This document shows positions 32,792 to 43,485 of a DNA stretch of 64,000 bases, piece after piece (positions within the stretch are counted from its first letter, which is position 1; every line of letters starts with the position of its first letter). The notes under the pieces are model-generated. The model did no database searches. It worked only from the letters and a program-made list of their open reading frames with translations, and was not told the DNA's origin. Source of the DNA: Clostridium sp. CMCC3677. GTDB lineage: Bacteria; Bacillota; Clostridia; Clostridiales; Clostridiaceae. The stretch is taken from the NCBI RefSeq assembly GCF_023845585.1, contig NZ_JAMQHS010000001.1, forward strand, positions 248,001-312,000, in the 5' to 3' direction. A program made the position numbers and the translations under genes.

Positions 32792-34813
32792 ATGTTGAAA
32801 AAGCTATCTTTTAAAATGAAATTATTAATTACGATTTTACCTGTTGTGATAATTGGAATGTCAATTTTGAGTTTTACAACATTTTATCAATTTAGAAAAA
32901 ATATTGAGAATGAACTTATCAATAATAAATTAGAGGAAGGAAAAAAACTAACTGAGAATATAAACACTTGGCTAGAAGGGAAACTATTAGAAGTAAGAAG
33001 TTCTGCTAATACACCTACAGCAAAACTAATAGAAACAGATATTTCTGCTGTAGATAATTTTAATGCAGAAAGAATTAAATTTTTAGAAAAAAATTATCCG
33101 GGAGAATATGACAATGCAGCAGCAACTTTATTTAATAATGATGGTAAATCTAGAGCTCAATATTCAAATGGAAATTTTGTAAATGGTGATGTGTCAGAAA
33201 AAGCATGGTACAAAAATTTAATGAGTGGAGTGCCATATAATATATCTAATCCAGTAGTATCAAAGGGAACTGGTAAAACTTTGGTTGTAATAGGGGCCCC
33301 AATTAATAATGAATCAGAGCAAACAATAGGAACAATGATATCTGCTGTAAATCTTTTACATATTCAGGAAAAGGTTAAGGAATTTAAATATGGTGATAAA
33401 GGATATAGTTTATTAATAGGAAATGATGGAACCATTCTTGAACATCCAGATGAGTCATTAGTAATGAAAACAAAAATATCAGAAATACAAGATGAAAATA
33501 TACAATCATTAGGAAAAGAAATGATGGAAAAAGAATCTGGTGTATTTAGATTTGGAAATGGAGATAATAAATCCATTGTATTTTACAATAAAGTTCCATT
33601 ATCAGGCTGGAGTGTAGCAAGTGTTGTATCTGAAAAAGAATTATTTGCTTCTTCAAATAGGTTAATGACAATTTTACTTTTCATAACAATAGCAATTGTA
33701 TTTATTATAGCACTTGTAATAGCATTTGTAGCAAAACAAATGACATTGCCATTAACTAAGTTGTCTGATTTTGCAGAAGAAATTGCATTGGGGAATCTTA
33801 CAAATGAATTAGAAATTCACGGACAAGATGAAATTTCCAAAGTAACAAAAGGATTAAACAATACAGTTTTAAAACTTAAGGAAATGATAGGTGACATAAG
33901 TAGTTCAGCTGATGAGGTTATGGTAGTATCTAATAGTTTAGCGTCAGCAACAAGTGAATCATTAAAGGGAAGTGAAGATGTTTCACGAAGTATGCAAGAA
34001 ATAGCAACAGGTGCTGTATCTCAAGCAGAAGGAGCAAGTAAAGCATCTATTGTAACAGGAGAATTAGTTGAAGATATAAATGAAGTATTTAAAAAGTGTA
34101 ACTATATGATAAATATAGTAGAAAAATCAAGTGATATGAGTATCACAGTTTCACAAGGAGTTAAAGAAGCTGTAGATAGTATAAAGAATATAGCTGCAAC
34201 TAATAAACATAATGTTGAAGAAATACAAAATTTATTAGAGCAATCTAGAGAAATTGGACAAATTGTAGATGTAATAAGTGGTATAGCTGAACAAACTAAT
34301 CTTTTATCACTTAATGCAGCCATTGAAGCAGCTAGAGCCGGTGAACAAGGCAGAGGATTTGCTATAGTTGCAGATGAAGTAAGAAAATTAGCAGAACAAT
34401 CAAGTAATTCTTCAAAAAGGATATCAGAACTTATTAGCGGGGTTCAAAAACAAATTGAAATCATATCAAATAAAATGGATGCTGGAACAAGTGAAGTTAT
34501 GCATGGAGTTAAAATGGCAACATTAGTTGGTAATGATTTTGAAGAAATAGAAAAAGCATTTAATGAAGTTAATAGTGTTGTATCAGATGTATCACAGGCC
34601 ACTAATAGAATGGAAAAGAAAGTGAATGTAACAGCTGATATTATAAATAATGTTGCAGCCGTAACAGAAGAGAATGCAGCATCTACAGAAGAGGTTACTG
34701 CATCAAATGAAGAGCAAACTGCTTTTATGCATCAAATTGTAGAATCAACTTATACATTAGAAGAATTAGTTGAAAAACTTAACAATACAGTAGAGAAGTT
34801 TAAATTATCATAG
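32792..34813 (+). CDS. Methyl-accepting chemotaxis protein with dCache sensor
   Basis: A 673-residue chemoreceptor. Helix at about 10-30, an extracellular dCache domain to about 290, second helix about 292-315, HAMP, then a long signalling coiled coil. The conserved hairpin tip is exact ([20 protein letters not shown]). ATG at 32792 follows ACGGGAG; a GTG three codons earlier is possible. It has a sigma-D-type promoter and its own terminator. The ligand is unknown; dCache domains often bind amino acids or related small molecules. Confidence 0.92.
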   Translation: MLKKLSFKMKLLITILPVVIIGMSILSFTTFYQFRKNIENELINNKLEEGKKLTENINTWLEGKLLEVRSSANTPTAKLIETDISAVDNFNAERIKFLEKNYPGEYDNAAATLFNNDGKSRAQYSNGNFVNGDVSEKAWYKNLMSGVPYNISNPVVSKGTGKTLVVIGAPINNESEQTIGTMISAVNLLHIQEKVKEFKYGDKGYSLLIGNDGTILEHPDESLVMKTKISEIQDENIQSLGKEMMEKESGVFRFGNGDNKSIVFYNKVPLSGWSVASVVSEKELFASSNRLMTILLFITIAIVFIIALVIAFVAKQMTLPLTKLSDFAEEIALGNLTNELEIHGQDEISKVTKGLNNTVLKLKEMIGDISSSADEVMVVSNSLASATSESLKGSEDVSRSMQEIATGAVSQAEGASKASIVTGELVEDINEVFKKCNYMINIVEKSSDMSITVSQGVKEAVDSIKNIAATNKHNVEEIQNLLEQSREIGQIVDVISGIAEQTNLLSLNAAIEAARAGEQGRGFAIVADEVRKLAEQSSNSSKRISELISGVQKQIEIISNKMDAGTSEVMHGVKMATLVGNDFEEIEKAFNEVNSVVSDVSQATNRMEKKVNVTADIINNVAAVTEENAASTEEVTASNEEQTAFMHQIVESTYTLEELVEKLNNTVEKFKLS

Positions 34814-34835
34814 ACTTAAAAGTAAATTATATGTT

Positions 34836-34880
34836 AAAAGCTTATAATCTTATAAAATAAAGATTGTAAGCTTTTTATTT
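34836..34880 (+). terminator. Terminator after chemoreceptor 32792
   Basis: AAAAGCTTATAATCTT pairs with AAGATTGTAAGCTTTT (one mismatch), then TATTTATTT. Confidence 0.85.
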
Positions 34881-35010
34881 ATTTAATTCTTATGGATTTA
34901 AATAAAATTTTTTTTATGTTATAATCTACTAGAATTATAAACAAAAATTTTATCTTAGATGGGATTTTTACTCTATTTGAGACTTAGAAATTGTTATATT
35001 CATAAGGAAT

Positions 35011-35060
35011 TAGCATTCATAATACTCCTACTTTTACAGGTAGGAGTATTATGAATGCTA
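35011..35060. repeat. Perfect 21-bp stem hairpin with 8-base loop
   Basis: TAGCATTCATAATACTCCTAC (35011-35031, one base longer when read as arm) pairs fully with 35040-35060. No T run follows, so it is not an ordinary terminator. Outer bases (TTTTATCT near 34948 and AGATAAAA near 35067) can also pair. It lies in the 383-base gap before the GT4 gene at 35197; no gene is seen there. Confidence 0.7.
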
Positions 35061-35196
35061 GCTATGAGATAAAAAATATTAGTATAATGTAAATATGAAA
35101 AGTATAACAAATGGAATTGAAAAAACAATATAGTTTCTATTTATAAGTATGTAAATGTTAAGTTATATATTACATAATTTAAGGAGAGAATTTTAA

Positions 35197-36417
35197 ATGA
35201 ATATTTTACTTATAAACCACTATGCTGGTTCTGATTATCATGGAATGGAATTTAGACCATATTATATGGCTAGAGAATGGAAAAACATGGGGCACAATGT
35301 TACTATATTAGGTGCTGATTTTTCTCATTTAAGAAAAAACAATCCTAAGATTACAAAGGATTTTGAAGAAGAAATAATAGATGGAATTACATATGTATGG
35401 GTGAAAACACCAGAATACAGTGGAAATGGAATTGGAAGAATAAAAAACATATCAACTTTTATGTATAAATTAAGAATGAATTATAAAAAAATTGCAGATA
35501 AGTATAAACCGGATGCAGTTATAGCATCATCTACATATCCTTTAGATATATATCCAGCTCATAGAATAGCTAAGAGATGTGATGCAAAACTTTGTTTTGA
35601 AATACATGATTTATGGCCACTTAGTCCTATGGAAATTGGAGGATTTTCTGAAAAAAATCCAGCAATAGTAGTACTTCAAAGAGCTGAAGACTTTGCTTAT
35701 AAAAATTCAGATGTTATCGTATCAATTTTACCTAATGCAGATAAGCATATAAGAGAAAGAGGATTTTCAACTGATAAGTATGTGTATGTTCCAAATGGAA
35801 TAATACTTGGTGAAAAGAAAAATCCACCAACAGAAAAGACTATTGAAAGACTTAAAGAATTAAAAGAGCAAGGTTATTTCTTAGTTGGATATACAGGAAA
35901 TCATTCACCAGCAAATGTATTAGATACAATGATAGATGCAGCAAAGAAAACTAAAGATGAAAAAGTTAAGTATGTTTTAGTTGGAAAAGGTAATGTCAAA
36001 GATGAGTTAATTAATTATGCAAAAGCTAATGATGTAAAAAATGTAGAGTTTTTAGATCCAGTATTAAAAGATAATATGGATAATGCATTACAATTATTAG
36101 ATATTTGTTATATAAGTTTAAAGAAACAAAACTTATTTAATTACGGGGTTAGTCCAAATAAATTATTTGATTATATGATGGCAGCAAGACCTGTAATTTA
36201 TGCAATAGAAGCTTCAAATGATCCAGTTAAGGATTCTAACTGTGGAATAACAGTACCAGCGGAAGATCCTGAAGCAGTAGTTGAAGCAGTATTAAAAATT
36301 AAAGAATTAAGTGATGATGAAAAGGATAAAATGGGTCAAAACGGAAATGACTATGTATTAAAAAATCATACTTATCATGGTTTAGCAGTGAAATTTTTAA
36401 ATGCTTTAAAGAAATAA
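35197..36417 (+). CDS. WbuB-like family 4 glycosyltransferase
   Basis: A 406-residue GT-B enzyme. The N-terminal half (MNILLINHYAGSDYHGMEF, FRPYYMAREWKNMGH) and FEIHDLWPLSPM match the WbuB/WbnK-type group that transfers N-acetylhexosamines such as FucNAc in O-antigen-like units. The C-terminal half has GYTGNHSPANVLD and GVSPNKLFDYMMAARPVI. AAGGAGAG precedes the ATG. It is followed by an initiating transferase gene, a usual partner. Confidence 0.87.
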   Translation: MNILLINHYAGSDYHGMEFRPYYMAREWKNMGHNVTILGADFSHLRKNNPKITKDFEEEIIDGITYVWVKTPEYSGNGIGRIKNISTFMYKLRMNYKKIADKYKPDAVIASSTYPLDIYPAHRIAKRCDAKLCFEIHDLWPLSPMEIGGFSEKNPAIVVLQRAEDFAYKNSDVIVSILPNADKHIRERGFSTDKYVYVPNGIILGEKKNPPTEKTIERLKELKEQGYFLVGYTGNHSPANVLDTMIDAAKKTKDEKVKYVLVGKGNVKDELINYAKANDVKNVEFLDPVLKDNMDNALQLLDICYISLKKQNLFNYGVSPNKLFDYMMAARPVIYAIEASNDPVKDSNCGITVPAEDPEAVVEAVLKIKELSDDEKDKMGQNGNDYVLKNHTYHGLAVKFLNALKK

Positions 36418-36567
36418 GTTAAGAATTTATGAAGAATTAATATATTTACAACTTAAGTTATTTAAAAATGATAAAATATCTATTAAATATATTGTTGATA
36501 AATTATGCAATAATATAGAAAAAATTTATAACAGTAAATTTAGAATTGATTTTGTAGGAGTGTATTC

Positions 36568-37173
36568 ATGAACAATTTTAATAAGATAGTTAAGAGAGTA
36601 TTTGATTTTATATGCTCTACTTTAGGAATAATAATTTTAAGTCCAATATTTATTTTAATATCTATTATGATAAAAACAGGATCTGATGGTCCAGTATTTT
36701 TTAAACAGATAAGAGTCGGAGAAGATGGCAAGGACTTTGAAATATTAAAGTTTAGAACTATGGTAGTTGATGCTGAAAAATTAGGAAAGCAAATAACTGT
36801 AGGAAATGATAATAGAATTACTAAAATAGGTTCATTTTTAAGAAAATATAAATTAGATGAATTACCACAATTAATAAATGTATTTAAAGACGATATGAGC
36901 TTAGTTGGACCAAGACCTGAGGTGCCAAGGTATGTTAAGATGTATAATGATGAGCAAAGAAAGGTACTTGAAGTAAAACCAGGAATAACTGATTTGGCAT
37001 CTATAAGATATAAGGATGAAAATGCGCTGCTTGGAAAAGCTGAAAATCCAGAAGAATTTTACATAAATACAATTATGCCTAATAAATTAGCATTAAATTT
37101 AGAATACATAAACAAAAGTAATGTATTTTTTGATATTTATATAATAGTAAAAACTATATTAAAATGTATATAG
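36568..37173 (+). CDS. Initiating undecaprenyl-phosphate sugar-phosphate transferase
   Basis: A 201-residue small PglC-type monotopic transferase. One N-terminal hydrophobic segment (about 15-33) is followed by DGPVFFKQIRVGEDG, LKFRTMVVDAE, the catalytic DELPQL (with the conserved Asp-Glu) and SLVGPRPEVPRY. It loads the first sugar phosphate onto the lipid carrier for surface polysaccharide or glycan assembly. GTAGGAG precedes the ATG. With the CapD-like dehydratase a diNAcBac-type first sugar is possible; this is inference. Confidence 0.92.
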   Translation: MNNFNKIVKRVFDFICSTLGIIILSPIFILISIMIKTGSDGPVFFKQIRVGEDGKDFEILKFRTMVVDAEKLGKQITVGNDNRITKIGSFLRKYKLDELPQLINVFKDDMSLVGPRPEVPRYVKMYNDEQRKVLEVKPGITDLASIRYKDENALLGKAENPEEFYINTIMPNKLALNLEYINKSNVFFDIYIIVKTILKCI

Positions 37174-37323
37174 AAAAACTATGTAATTAAAATAAAGTTG
37201 ATATTGTAGTATAAACAATATTCTTAAGCTTAAGAGTAATTTACAGTAAGCTTATAGGTCAAGTGTTATAATTTATAATAAAATTTAAGCATATTAAATA
37301 TATAGAAAAGGTCGTGTAGTATT

Positions 37324-38427
37324 ATGAAAAAATTAAAATTTGCGATTATTGGTTGTGGAAGAATTTCTTATAAACATGTTGAAGCTTTATCAAAAAATAT
37401 TGAAGAAGCAGAATTAGTTGCAACATGTGACGTTATGTTAGAAAAAGCAGAAGCGAAAAAAGCTGAATACATAGAAAAATGTGGAGTATCACAAGATACT
37501 GTTCATGCATATTCAGACTACAAAGAAATGGTTGAAAAAGAAGATATAGATGTTGTTACAATAGCCACTGAAAGTGGATATCATGCAGAAATAGCTATTT
37601 ACTGTATGAAAAAAGGAATAAATACATTAATAGAAAAGCCAATGGCTATGTCAATTGAAGATGCTAATGAAATGATTAAAGTAGCAGAAGAAAACAATGT
37701 TAAGCTTGCAGTTTGTCATCAAAATAGATTTAATAAGCCAATTAAAAAGTTAAGAGAAGCTATTGAACAAAATAAATTTGGTAGATTAGTTAATGGTACA
37801 GCAAGAATCCTTTGGAATAGAAATATGGGATACTATGAACAAGCACCTTGGAGAGGAACTTGGGAATTAGATGGTGGAACATTAATGAATCAATGTATAC
37901 ATAATATAGATTTACTTCAATGGATGATGGGTGGAGAAATCGAAAGAGTATACGCTGAATGTGATACTTATTTAAGAGACATTGAAGCAGAAGACTTTGG
38001 AGCAATAATTATAAGATTTAAAAATGGAGCTATTGGTATTGTTGAGGGTTCAGCTTGTGTTTATCCAAAGAATTTAGAAGAGACTTTAAGTATTTTTGGA
38101 GAAACTGGAGCAGTTTGCATTGGAGGTCTTGCAAATAATGAACTTGAAACTTGGAGATTTGATGGCGAAAATGAAGAAGCTGTTAAAGAAGAAGTTAATG
38201 TTAAAATAGACAATGTATATGGCGAAGGACACACACCATTATTTAAGGATGTAATAGATGCTATAAATAACAATAGAAAGCCTTTAATAGCCGGTGAAGA
38301 GGGAAGAAATGCTATGTCTATAATTCTTGCAGCATATAAATCAAGAAAGACTGGTATGCCAGTGCAATTTCCATTAGAAAACTTTAGTACTTTAGATATG
38401 AAAGATGAGTTTAAAGGAAGAAAGTAA
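37324..38427 (+). CDS. Gfo/Idh/MocA oxidoreductase, WlbA/WbpB-like
   Basis: A 367-residue NAD-dependent oxidoreductase. The Rossmann start (FAIIGCGRISYKHVEAL), the EKPMAMS motif and WRGTWELDGGTLMNQCIHNI resemble WlbA/WbpB, which oxidise UDP-GlcNAcA at C3 in making diamino-uronic acids. No signal peptide. It lies in the polysaccharide cluster, so a sugar-nucleotide substrate is likely. The companion aminotransferase and acetyltransferase are not in the window. Other Gfo/Idh substrates remain possible. Confidence 0.82.
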   Translation: MKKLKFAIIGCGRISYKHVEALSKNIEEAELVATCDVMLEKAEAKKAEYIEKCGVSQDTVHAYSDYKEMVEKEDIDVVTIATESGYHAEIAIYCMKKGINTLIEKPMAMSIEDANEMIKVAEENNVKLAVCHQNRFNKPIKKLREAIEQNKFGRLVNGTARILWNRNMGYYEQAPWRGTWELDGGTLMNQCIHNIDLLQWMMGGEIERVYAECDTYLRDIEAEDFGAIIIRFKNGAIGIVEGSACVYPKNLEETLSIFGETGAVCIGGLANNELETWRFDGENEEAVKEEVNVKIDNVYGEGHTPLFKDVIDAINNNRKPLIAGEEGRNAMSIILAAYKSRKTGMPVQFPLENFSTLDMKDEFKGRK

Positions 38428-38429
38428 TT

Positions 38430-38472
38430 AAAACAAAATGCAGAAGGAATTTTTCCTTCTGCATTTTGTTTT
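38430..38472. terminator. Bidirectional terminator between the oxidoreductase and brnQ
   Basis: Perfect 20-base stem, AAAACAAAATGCAGAAGGAA with its complement, three-base loop; usable from both converging genes. Confidence 0.92.
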
Positions 38473-38486
38473 AATAAAGATATTTA

Positions 38487-39758
38487 TTATATTAATGAAC
38501 TTGCATCTTGTTTTCTTAGTGGAAATATAATATATCCTATTAAGATAGAAATTATAGTTGGAATAAGCCATGCAAATCCTAACTTTCCAAGAGGAATAAA
38601 GTTTAAATTAATAGATGGTATTATTTCTAATATTCCAAATACTAATGAGGTATAAACACCTATTCTAACTGCTTTTATGTTTGTTATATAATTATTAGCT
38701 AGTGTAGTAACTATTAAAGTTATAGTTACTGGATATAAGATAGTTAAAATAGGACCAGATATTTTAACTATTTTATCAACACCAAGAGAACCAATTATAA
38801 TACTTATTAATGAAATTACTAATGCATTCATTTTATAAGATAGTTTTCCATTAGATGCTTTTTCAAAAAATGAAGAACCAGCAGTTAATAATCCTATAGA
38901 AGTTGTTAAACAAGCAAGGCCAATAGCAATTCCTATTATAGTAGTACCAATATTACCTAATATATCATTTGAAATTAATAATAGTAAGCTTGTTTTAGAT
39001 AAATCTGGAATTTCAACTCCACTTGTTTGAGCACCTAAAAACATTAAACCACCATAAATGAATGCTAAACCAATTACAGCAACACCGCTTGATTTTAAGG
39101 TCATAGGAAGTAATTCTTTGTTCGAATATTTTTTTTCTTTAAGTGTATTTGTAATAACTGTAGCAAATAATAACCCAGCTAATGCATCCATTGTTTGATA
39201 GCCTTCTATAAATGAAGATGACAATACAGCGGTTACATTAGTAGAAACAACATGTCCTATAGGGGATATTATACCTTTCACAATTATAAATGTTAATATA
39301 AGTATTAACATGGGAGTAAGGTATTTACCAATAGTATCAATTATAGAAGATCTCTTTAGTACAAAAATTAGATTTATTCCAAAATATATTATCATTGAAA
39401 CAAGAGGACTAAGACTAGGTACTAAAGGACTTATTGTTAATTCATATGTAGTTGCAGCAGTTCTAGGAATTGCAAGCATAGGACCAATTGCTATAAATAA
39501 TATTGTCGCAAAAATTATAGCGAATTTTGGACCTATTTTAGAAGCCATAGTTTCAAATGTACCATCACCTTTTGTTGCAGCTATTATAGCAAGAAGCGGT
39601 AATCCAACTCCAGTACAGACAAATCCTATGATACCTAAAATATATTGATCACCAACCATGTGACCTAAAAATGGTGGGAATATTAAATTACCAGCACCAA
39701 AAAACATAGCAAATAAAGCAAATCCTATTATAATTATATCTTTTGTGTTTTTTTTCAT
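38487..39758 (-). CDS. brnQ: BrnQ branched-chain amino acid transporter
   Basis: A 423-residue LIVCS-family permease with about 12 helices. The opening (ALFAMFFGAGNLIFPPFLGH) is the family hallmark. It takes up Leu, Ile and Val with sodium or protons. AGGAGG lies before the ATG on the minus strand. It is single, convergent with the oxidoreductase gene and unrelated in role to the polysaccharide genes. The 345-base gap upstream (39759-40103) is very AT-rich; it has an imperfect inverted repeat ATTGAG...CTCAAT (39779-39860) with TACTAAT/ATTAGTA inside, and no gene seen. Confidence 0.93.
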   Translation of the reverse strand: MKKNTKDIIIIGFALFAMFFGAGNLIFPPFLGHMVGDQYILGIIGFVCTGVGLPLLAIIAATKGDGTFETMASKIGPKFAIIFATILFIAIGPMLAIPRTAATTYELTISPLVPSLSPLVSMIIYFGINLIFVLKRSSIIDTIGKYLTPMLILILTFIIVKGIISPIGHVVSTNVTAVLSSSFIEGYQTMDALAGLLFATVITNTLKEKKYSNKELLPMTLKSSGVAVIGLAFIYGGLMFLGAQTSGVEIPDLSKTSLLLLISNDILGNIGTTIIGIAIGLACLTTSIGLLTAGSSFFEKASNGKLSYKMNALVISLISIIIGSLGVDKIVKISGPILTILYPVTITLIVTTLANNYITNIKAVRIGVYTSLVFGILEIIPSINLNFIPLGKLGFAWLIPTIISILIGYIIFPLRKQDASSLI

Positions 39759-40103
39759 AATAGTTTCCTCCTAAAATTATTGAGAATATTATATGTAATA
39801 CTAATTATTATTAATAAGTGATACTTTTAGATATTAACATAACATTAGTATATCCTCAATACAAAATAACAATATATGACCAGTAATTTAAATTAAAACA
39901 ATAATAAAAATATTATAATTTTATAAAAATATTAAAAAAACATTTAAATATTTAAAAATTAAGCAAGTATATATTAAGAGTTTCTATTACATATTAACAC
40001 TTTAGTAAATATGTGATAACATAAGAATAGTTAAAATTATAAGTAAAAACTTTATTTAGGGCACAATCAAAAAAATATAACCTTATGAGAGGAAGATATA
40101 AAG

Positions 40104-40976
40104 ATGAAAGTTAAAAAAGCGATTATTCCAGCAGCTGGACTTGGAACAAGATTTTTACCAGCTACTAAAGCACAACCTAAAGAAATGTTACCAATAGTTG
40201 ATAAACCAACAATTCAATACATAATTGAAGAAGCCGTTGCATCGGGCATTGAAGAAATACTTATTATAACAGGGAGAAATAAAAAGTGTATAGAAGATCA
40301 CTTTGATAAATCTATAGAATTAGAATTTGAATTAGAAAAGTCAGGTAAAGAAGAACTTTTAGAATTAGTAAGAAATATTTCAGATATGGTTGATATACAT
40401 TATATTAGACAAAAAGAACCTAAAGGATTAGGTCATGCAATTCATTGTGCAAAAACATTTGTAGGCAATGAACCTTTTGCAGTTTTATTAGGTGATGATG
40501 TTGTTGATAGTGAAGAACCATGTTTAAAACAATTAATAGATTGTTTCAGTGAATATAATACTACTATTTTAGGTGTTCAAACTGTAGCGGAAGAAAACGT
40601 ATCAAAATACGGAATAGTTGATGGAATCCATATAGAAGATAGAGTCTATAAAGTAAAGGATTTAGTTGAAAAGCCATCAACAGAAGAAGCACCTAGCAAT
40701 GTAGCAATTTTAGGAAGATATATAATAACTCCTGAAATATTCAATATATTAGAAAATACAAAGCCAGGAAAAGGTGGGGAAATTCAATTAACTGATGCAT
40801 TAAAAACTTTAATCAGTAAAGAAGCTATGTATGCGTATAATTTTGAAGGAAGAAGATATGATGTAGGAGATAAACTTGGGTTCTTACAAGCAACAGTAGA
40901 ATTTGCGTTAAAAAGAGAAGAACTAAGAGAACCTTTTATAGAATATCTAAAAAGTAATCCATGGGATGAAAAATAA
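40104..40976 (+). CDS. galU: UTP--glucose-1-phosphate uridylyltransferase
   Basis: A 290-residue GalU with AAGLGTRFLPATKAQPKEML and IVDKPTIQYIIEEA, plus GLGHAIHCAKTF and ALLGDDVVD. It makes UDP-glucose for glycolipids and surface polysaccharides. Full length. GAGAGGAAG precedes the ATG. It closes the surface-polysaccharide part of the window. Confidence 0.96.
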   Translation: MKVKKAIIPAAGLGTRFLPATKAQPKEMLPIVDKPTIQYIIEEAVASGIEEILIITGRNKKCIEDHFDKSIELEFELEKSGKEELLELVRNISDMVDIHYIRQKEPKGLGHAIHCAKTFVGNEPFAVLLGDDVVDSEEPCLKQLIDCFSEYNTTILGVQTVAEENVSKYGIVDGIHIEDRVYKVKDLVEKPSTEEAPSNVAILGRYIITPEIFNILENTKPGKGGEIQLTDALKTLISKEAMYAYNFEGRRYDVGDKLGFLQATVEFALKREELREPFIEYLKSNPWDEK

Positions 40977-41009
40977 ATAATTATATAGTATAAATATAAT
41001 TAAGTAATT

Positions 41010-41077
41010 AAGCATAAAAATCATTTAAAACAGAGTCTTATATTATTAAGTTTTAAATAGTTTTTATGCTTTTTATT
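41010..41077 (+). terminator. Terminator after galU
   Basis: AAGCATAAAAA pairs with TTTTTATGCTT; inside, ATTTAAAAC pairs with GTTTTAAAT. A T run follows. TTAAAACAGAGTCTTA in the loop is also present near 12178. Confidence 0.75.
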
Positions 41078-41152
41078 GTTAAATTAAGTTGTATATTTTT
41101 AAATTTAATTAAAAATTTAAAAATAAATTTCATATATAAGGATAATAAATGC

Positions 41153-41180
41153 TTAAGTAGATAATAAAATTGTCGATATT
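41153..41180 (+). promoter_or_regulatory. Sigma-D type promoter of chemoreceptor 41214
   Basis: TTAA (41153-41156), 17 bases, CGATATT (41174-41180), with the start codon 34 bases on. Confidence 0.6.
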
Positions 41181-41213
41181 TATATTATAAAACAATAAAA
41201 GGGGATAGTTATA

Positions 41214-43223
41214 ATGAAGGCTAATAAAAAAGTAGATATTAAGTTAAAGTTTAGATCTATTAAAAATAAATTGGTTGCAATAATGATAAGTATTGCAGCA
41301 ATTCCTATATTAGTATTAGGTATTTCATCACTTACTGGATTTACGATTTCAAGTAATAATGAATTTAAGAAAAGTGGGATTAGTTTAGGACAATCTGTTA
41401 AAGAAAATGTAAATTCAAAATTTAATACTGTAGAAGAGGTTATGGATTACATAATAAATAATAATACCTTTGATGATACTGAAGAATCAAACAGAAAGAT
41501 AAATGAAGATTTTGAATTATTTAAAGAAGGAAATAAAGATATAGTTACAGCGTATTATTACAGTGAAAATAGTAAAAATTTTGTAATGTATCCTTATGAG
41601 GATATGCCTAAGAGTGATTATACAACTAGAGATTGGTATATAAAAGCAAAGGAAGCAAAGGATAAATTTGGTATAACAGATGTATATGAAGATATAAGTA
41701 ATAAAGAGTATGTGGTTACTATTTCTAAAACTGTTGTTAAGGACAATAAATTTCTAGGGGTTTTATGCGCAGATTTTAATTTAAGCAGTATTGCAAAATC
41801 AATATCTAATATTAAATATGGTGAAAATGGGATTTTAGCAATATTTGATCAAAACGGTACAGTAATTGCACATACAAATAGTGAATACATAGGAAATAAT
41901 AATATAACCAATAATTCACAGTGGAATAACATACTAAATGTAAATGAAGATTTTATAGATATGAATATTGAGGGGTCTGAATATAAAGTTAATTTTACAA
42001 CATTAGATAAAATTGGATGGAAAATATTGCTGGAAATTCCTGAATCAGAATTTAAAGAAGCTCAAAAAAGCTATAAAATAGTTTTATTTATAACAGCAAT
42101 TATATTGTTAACACTTGCAATAATTTTAGGAAGAGTATTTTCTATTAAATTAGCTAAAAATATAATTAAGATTAAAAAAGCAATAGGAAAGACAGCAACT
42201 GGAGATTTTAGTGAAAAAATCAGCATTTTAACTGGTGATGAATTAGAAGAATTAGCTGTGAGTTTTAATGACATGCAAGAAAATGTTTCAGGATTAATTT
42301 ATAATATTGATAATTCTATTAAAGAGGTTAATGATACTTCGGTTAATTTATCTAGTATGAGTGAAGAGGTATCATCAGCAATTTCTCAAGTAGCAGATAC
42401 TATTGGTGAAATTTCTAAGGGAAGTATGGAATCGGCACAAAATCTTGAGATTTTATCAAGTAATTTAGAAGATGTATCAACTGAAATAAATACAATTAAT
42501 ACTGCAAGTAAAAATATAAATAATTTAGCAATAGATACTAATAATTTAAGTAAAGAAGGACTTGATATGATAAAGACTATTATGGATAAATCAAGTCAAA
42601 CTAAAGAAAGTACAATTGATGTTAGCAATGTAGTTTCTATCGTTGCAGAAAGTGTACAAAGTATTGCATTTATGAATGAAGCAATAGCTAAAATTACTGA
42701 ACAAACTAATCTATTAGCATTAAATGCTGCAATAGAAGCAGCAAGAGCAGGCGAAGCTGGAAAAGGATTTGCAGTTGTAGCAGATGAAATAAGAAAATTA
42801 GCAGAGCAAACAGCACAATCAGCTAAAGAGATAGATAAAACAATAAAAACAGTTTCTACAAATGTTGATAGAGCAGTTTACCAAGTAAAAGAAACTAGTA
42901 AAGCAGTGCAAAGTCAAGAAGAATCAGTTTTAAATGCAGAAAATATTTTCAATAATATATTATTATCAATAGATGATTTAACAAATAAATTAGAAGAAAT
43001 TACATCTGGAGTTGAGGAGGTTACTTTAAAGAAAGATAATATTGTAAATCAAGTTCAAAATTTATCAGCTATAGGAGAAGAAACAGCAGCAGGAACAGAA
43101 GAAGTATCAGCATCATCAGAAGAAGTATCAGCATCTACTGATGAATTTGTTAAATATGCAGGTGAATTAAAAGAGTTATCAAATAGCTTAAATGATGAAA
43201 TACAACAATTTAAGCTTAAATAA
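41214..43223 (+). CDS. Methyl-accepting chemotaxis protein with dCache sensor (tandem copy 1)
   Basis: A 669-residue chemoreceptor with two helices (about 22-45 and 285-305), a dCache domain between ([13 protein letters not shown] motif), HAMP and a signalling domain with [20 protein letters not shown]. The last residues before the end repeat EEVSAS units. It is highly similar along its whole length to the next gene, so the pair arose by tandem duplication. ATG with AAAGGGGAT upstream. Confidence 0.93.
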   Translation: MKANKKVDIKLKFRSIKNKLVAIMISIAAIPILVLGISSLTGFTISSNNEFKKSGISLGQSVKENVNSKFNTVEEVMDYIINNNTFDDTEESNRKINEDFELFKEGNKDIVTAYYYSENSKNFVMYPYEDMPKSDYTTRDWYIKAKEAKDKFGITDVYEDISNKEYVVTISKTVVKDNKFLGVLCADFNLSSIAKSISNIKYGENGILAIFDQNGTVIAHTNSEYIGNNNITNNSQWNNILNVNEDFIDMNIEGSEYKVNFTTLDKIGWKILLEIPESEFKEAQKSYKIVLFITAIILLTLAIILGRVFSIKLAKNIIKIKKAIGKTATGDFSEKISILTGDELEELAVSFNDMQENVSGLIYNIDNSIKEVNDTSVNLSSMSEEVSSAISQVADTIGEISKGSMESAQNLEILSSNLEDVSTEINTINTASKNINNLAIDTNNLSKEGLDMIKTIMDKSSQTKESTIDVSNVVSIVAESVQSIAFMNEAIAKITEQTNLLALNAAIEAARAGEAGKGFAVVADEIRKLAEQTAQSAKEIDKTIKTVSTNVDRAVYQVKETSKAVQSQEESVLNAENIFNNILLSIDDLTNKLEEITSGVEEVTLKKDNIVNQVQNLSAIGEETAAGTEEVSASSEEVSASTDEFVKYAGELKELSNSLNDEIQQFKLK

Positions 43224-43240
43224 AAGGATTCGTTGACATA

Positions 43241-43314
43241 TATAAAAAGATATGATTAATCCAGTAATAAATTAATGATTTTGTACTGAGTTTTAAATCA
43301 TATCTTTTTATTTT
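43241..43314 (+). terminator. Terminator between the tandem chemoreceptors
   Basis: ATAAAAAGATATGATT pairs with AAATCATATCTTTTTAT across a loop of about 35 bases, then T-rich DNA. Confidence 0.7.
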
Positions 43315-43391
43315 TACTAATTTTTAAAATGTTAATATTTTTTTATTAAGATTTATATCTAAAATTAAAAAAACTAAAAACGACAAAAAAT

Positions 43392-43419
43392 TCAAGAAAA
43401 TATATATATTTACGAAAAT
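43392..43419 (+). promoter_or_regulatory. Possible sigma-D type promoter of chemoreceptor 43486
   Basis: TCAA (43392-43395), 17 bases, CGAAAAT (43413-43419). Weaker match than the other four sites but the same spacing. Confidence 0.4.
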
Positions 43420-43485
43420 ATTAATATAAATTAACTAAAGAACATAATATATTATTCTAATAAAAAATAATAAAGGGGGATTTTG

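Noticed and set aside
39310..39648. Open frame of 112 codons on the plus strand inside brnQ
   Set aside because: Shadow of a membrane-protein gene on the opposite strand; no ribosome site.
39759..40103. Regulatory RNA between brnQ and galU
   Set aside because: Only an imperfect, AT-rich inverted repeat is visible; this is expected by chance in such DNA.
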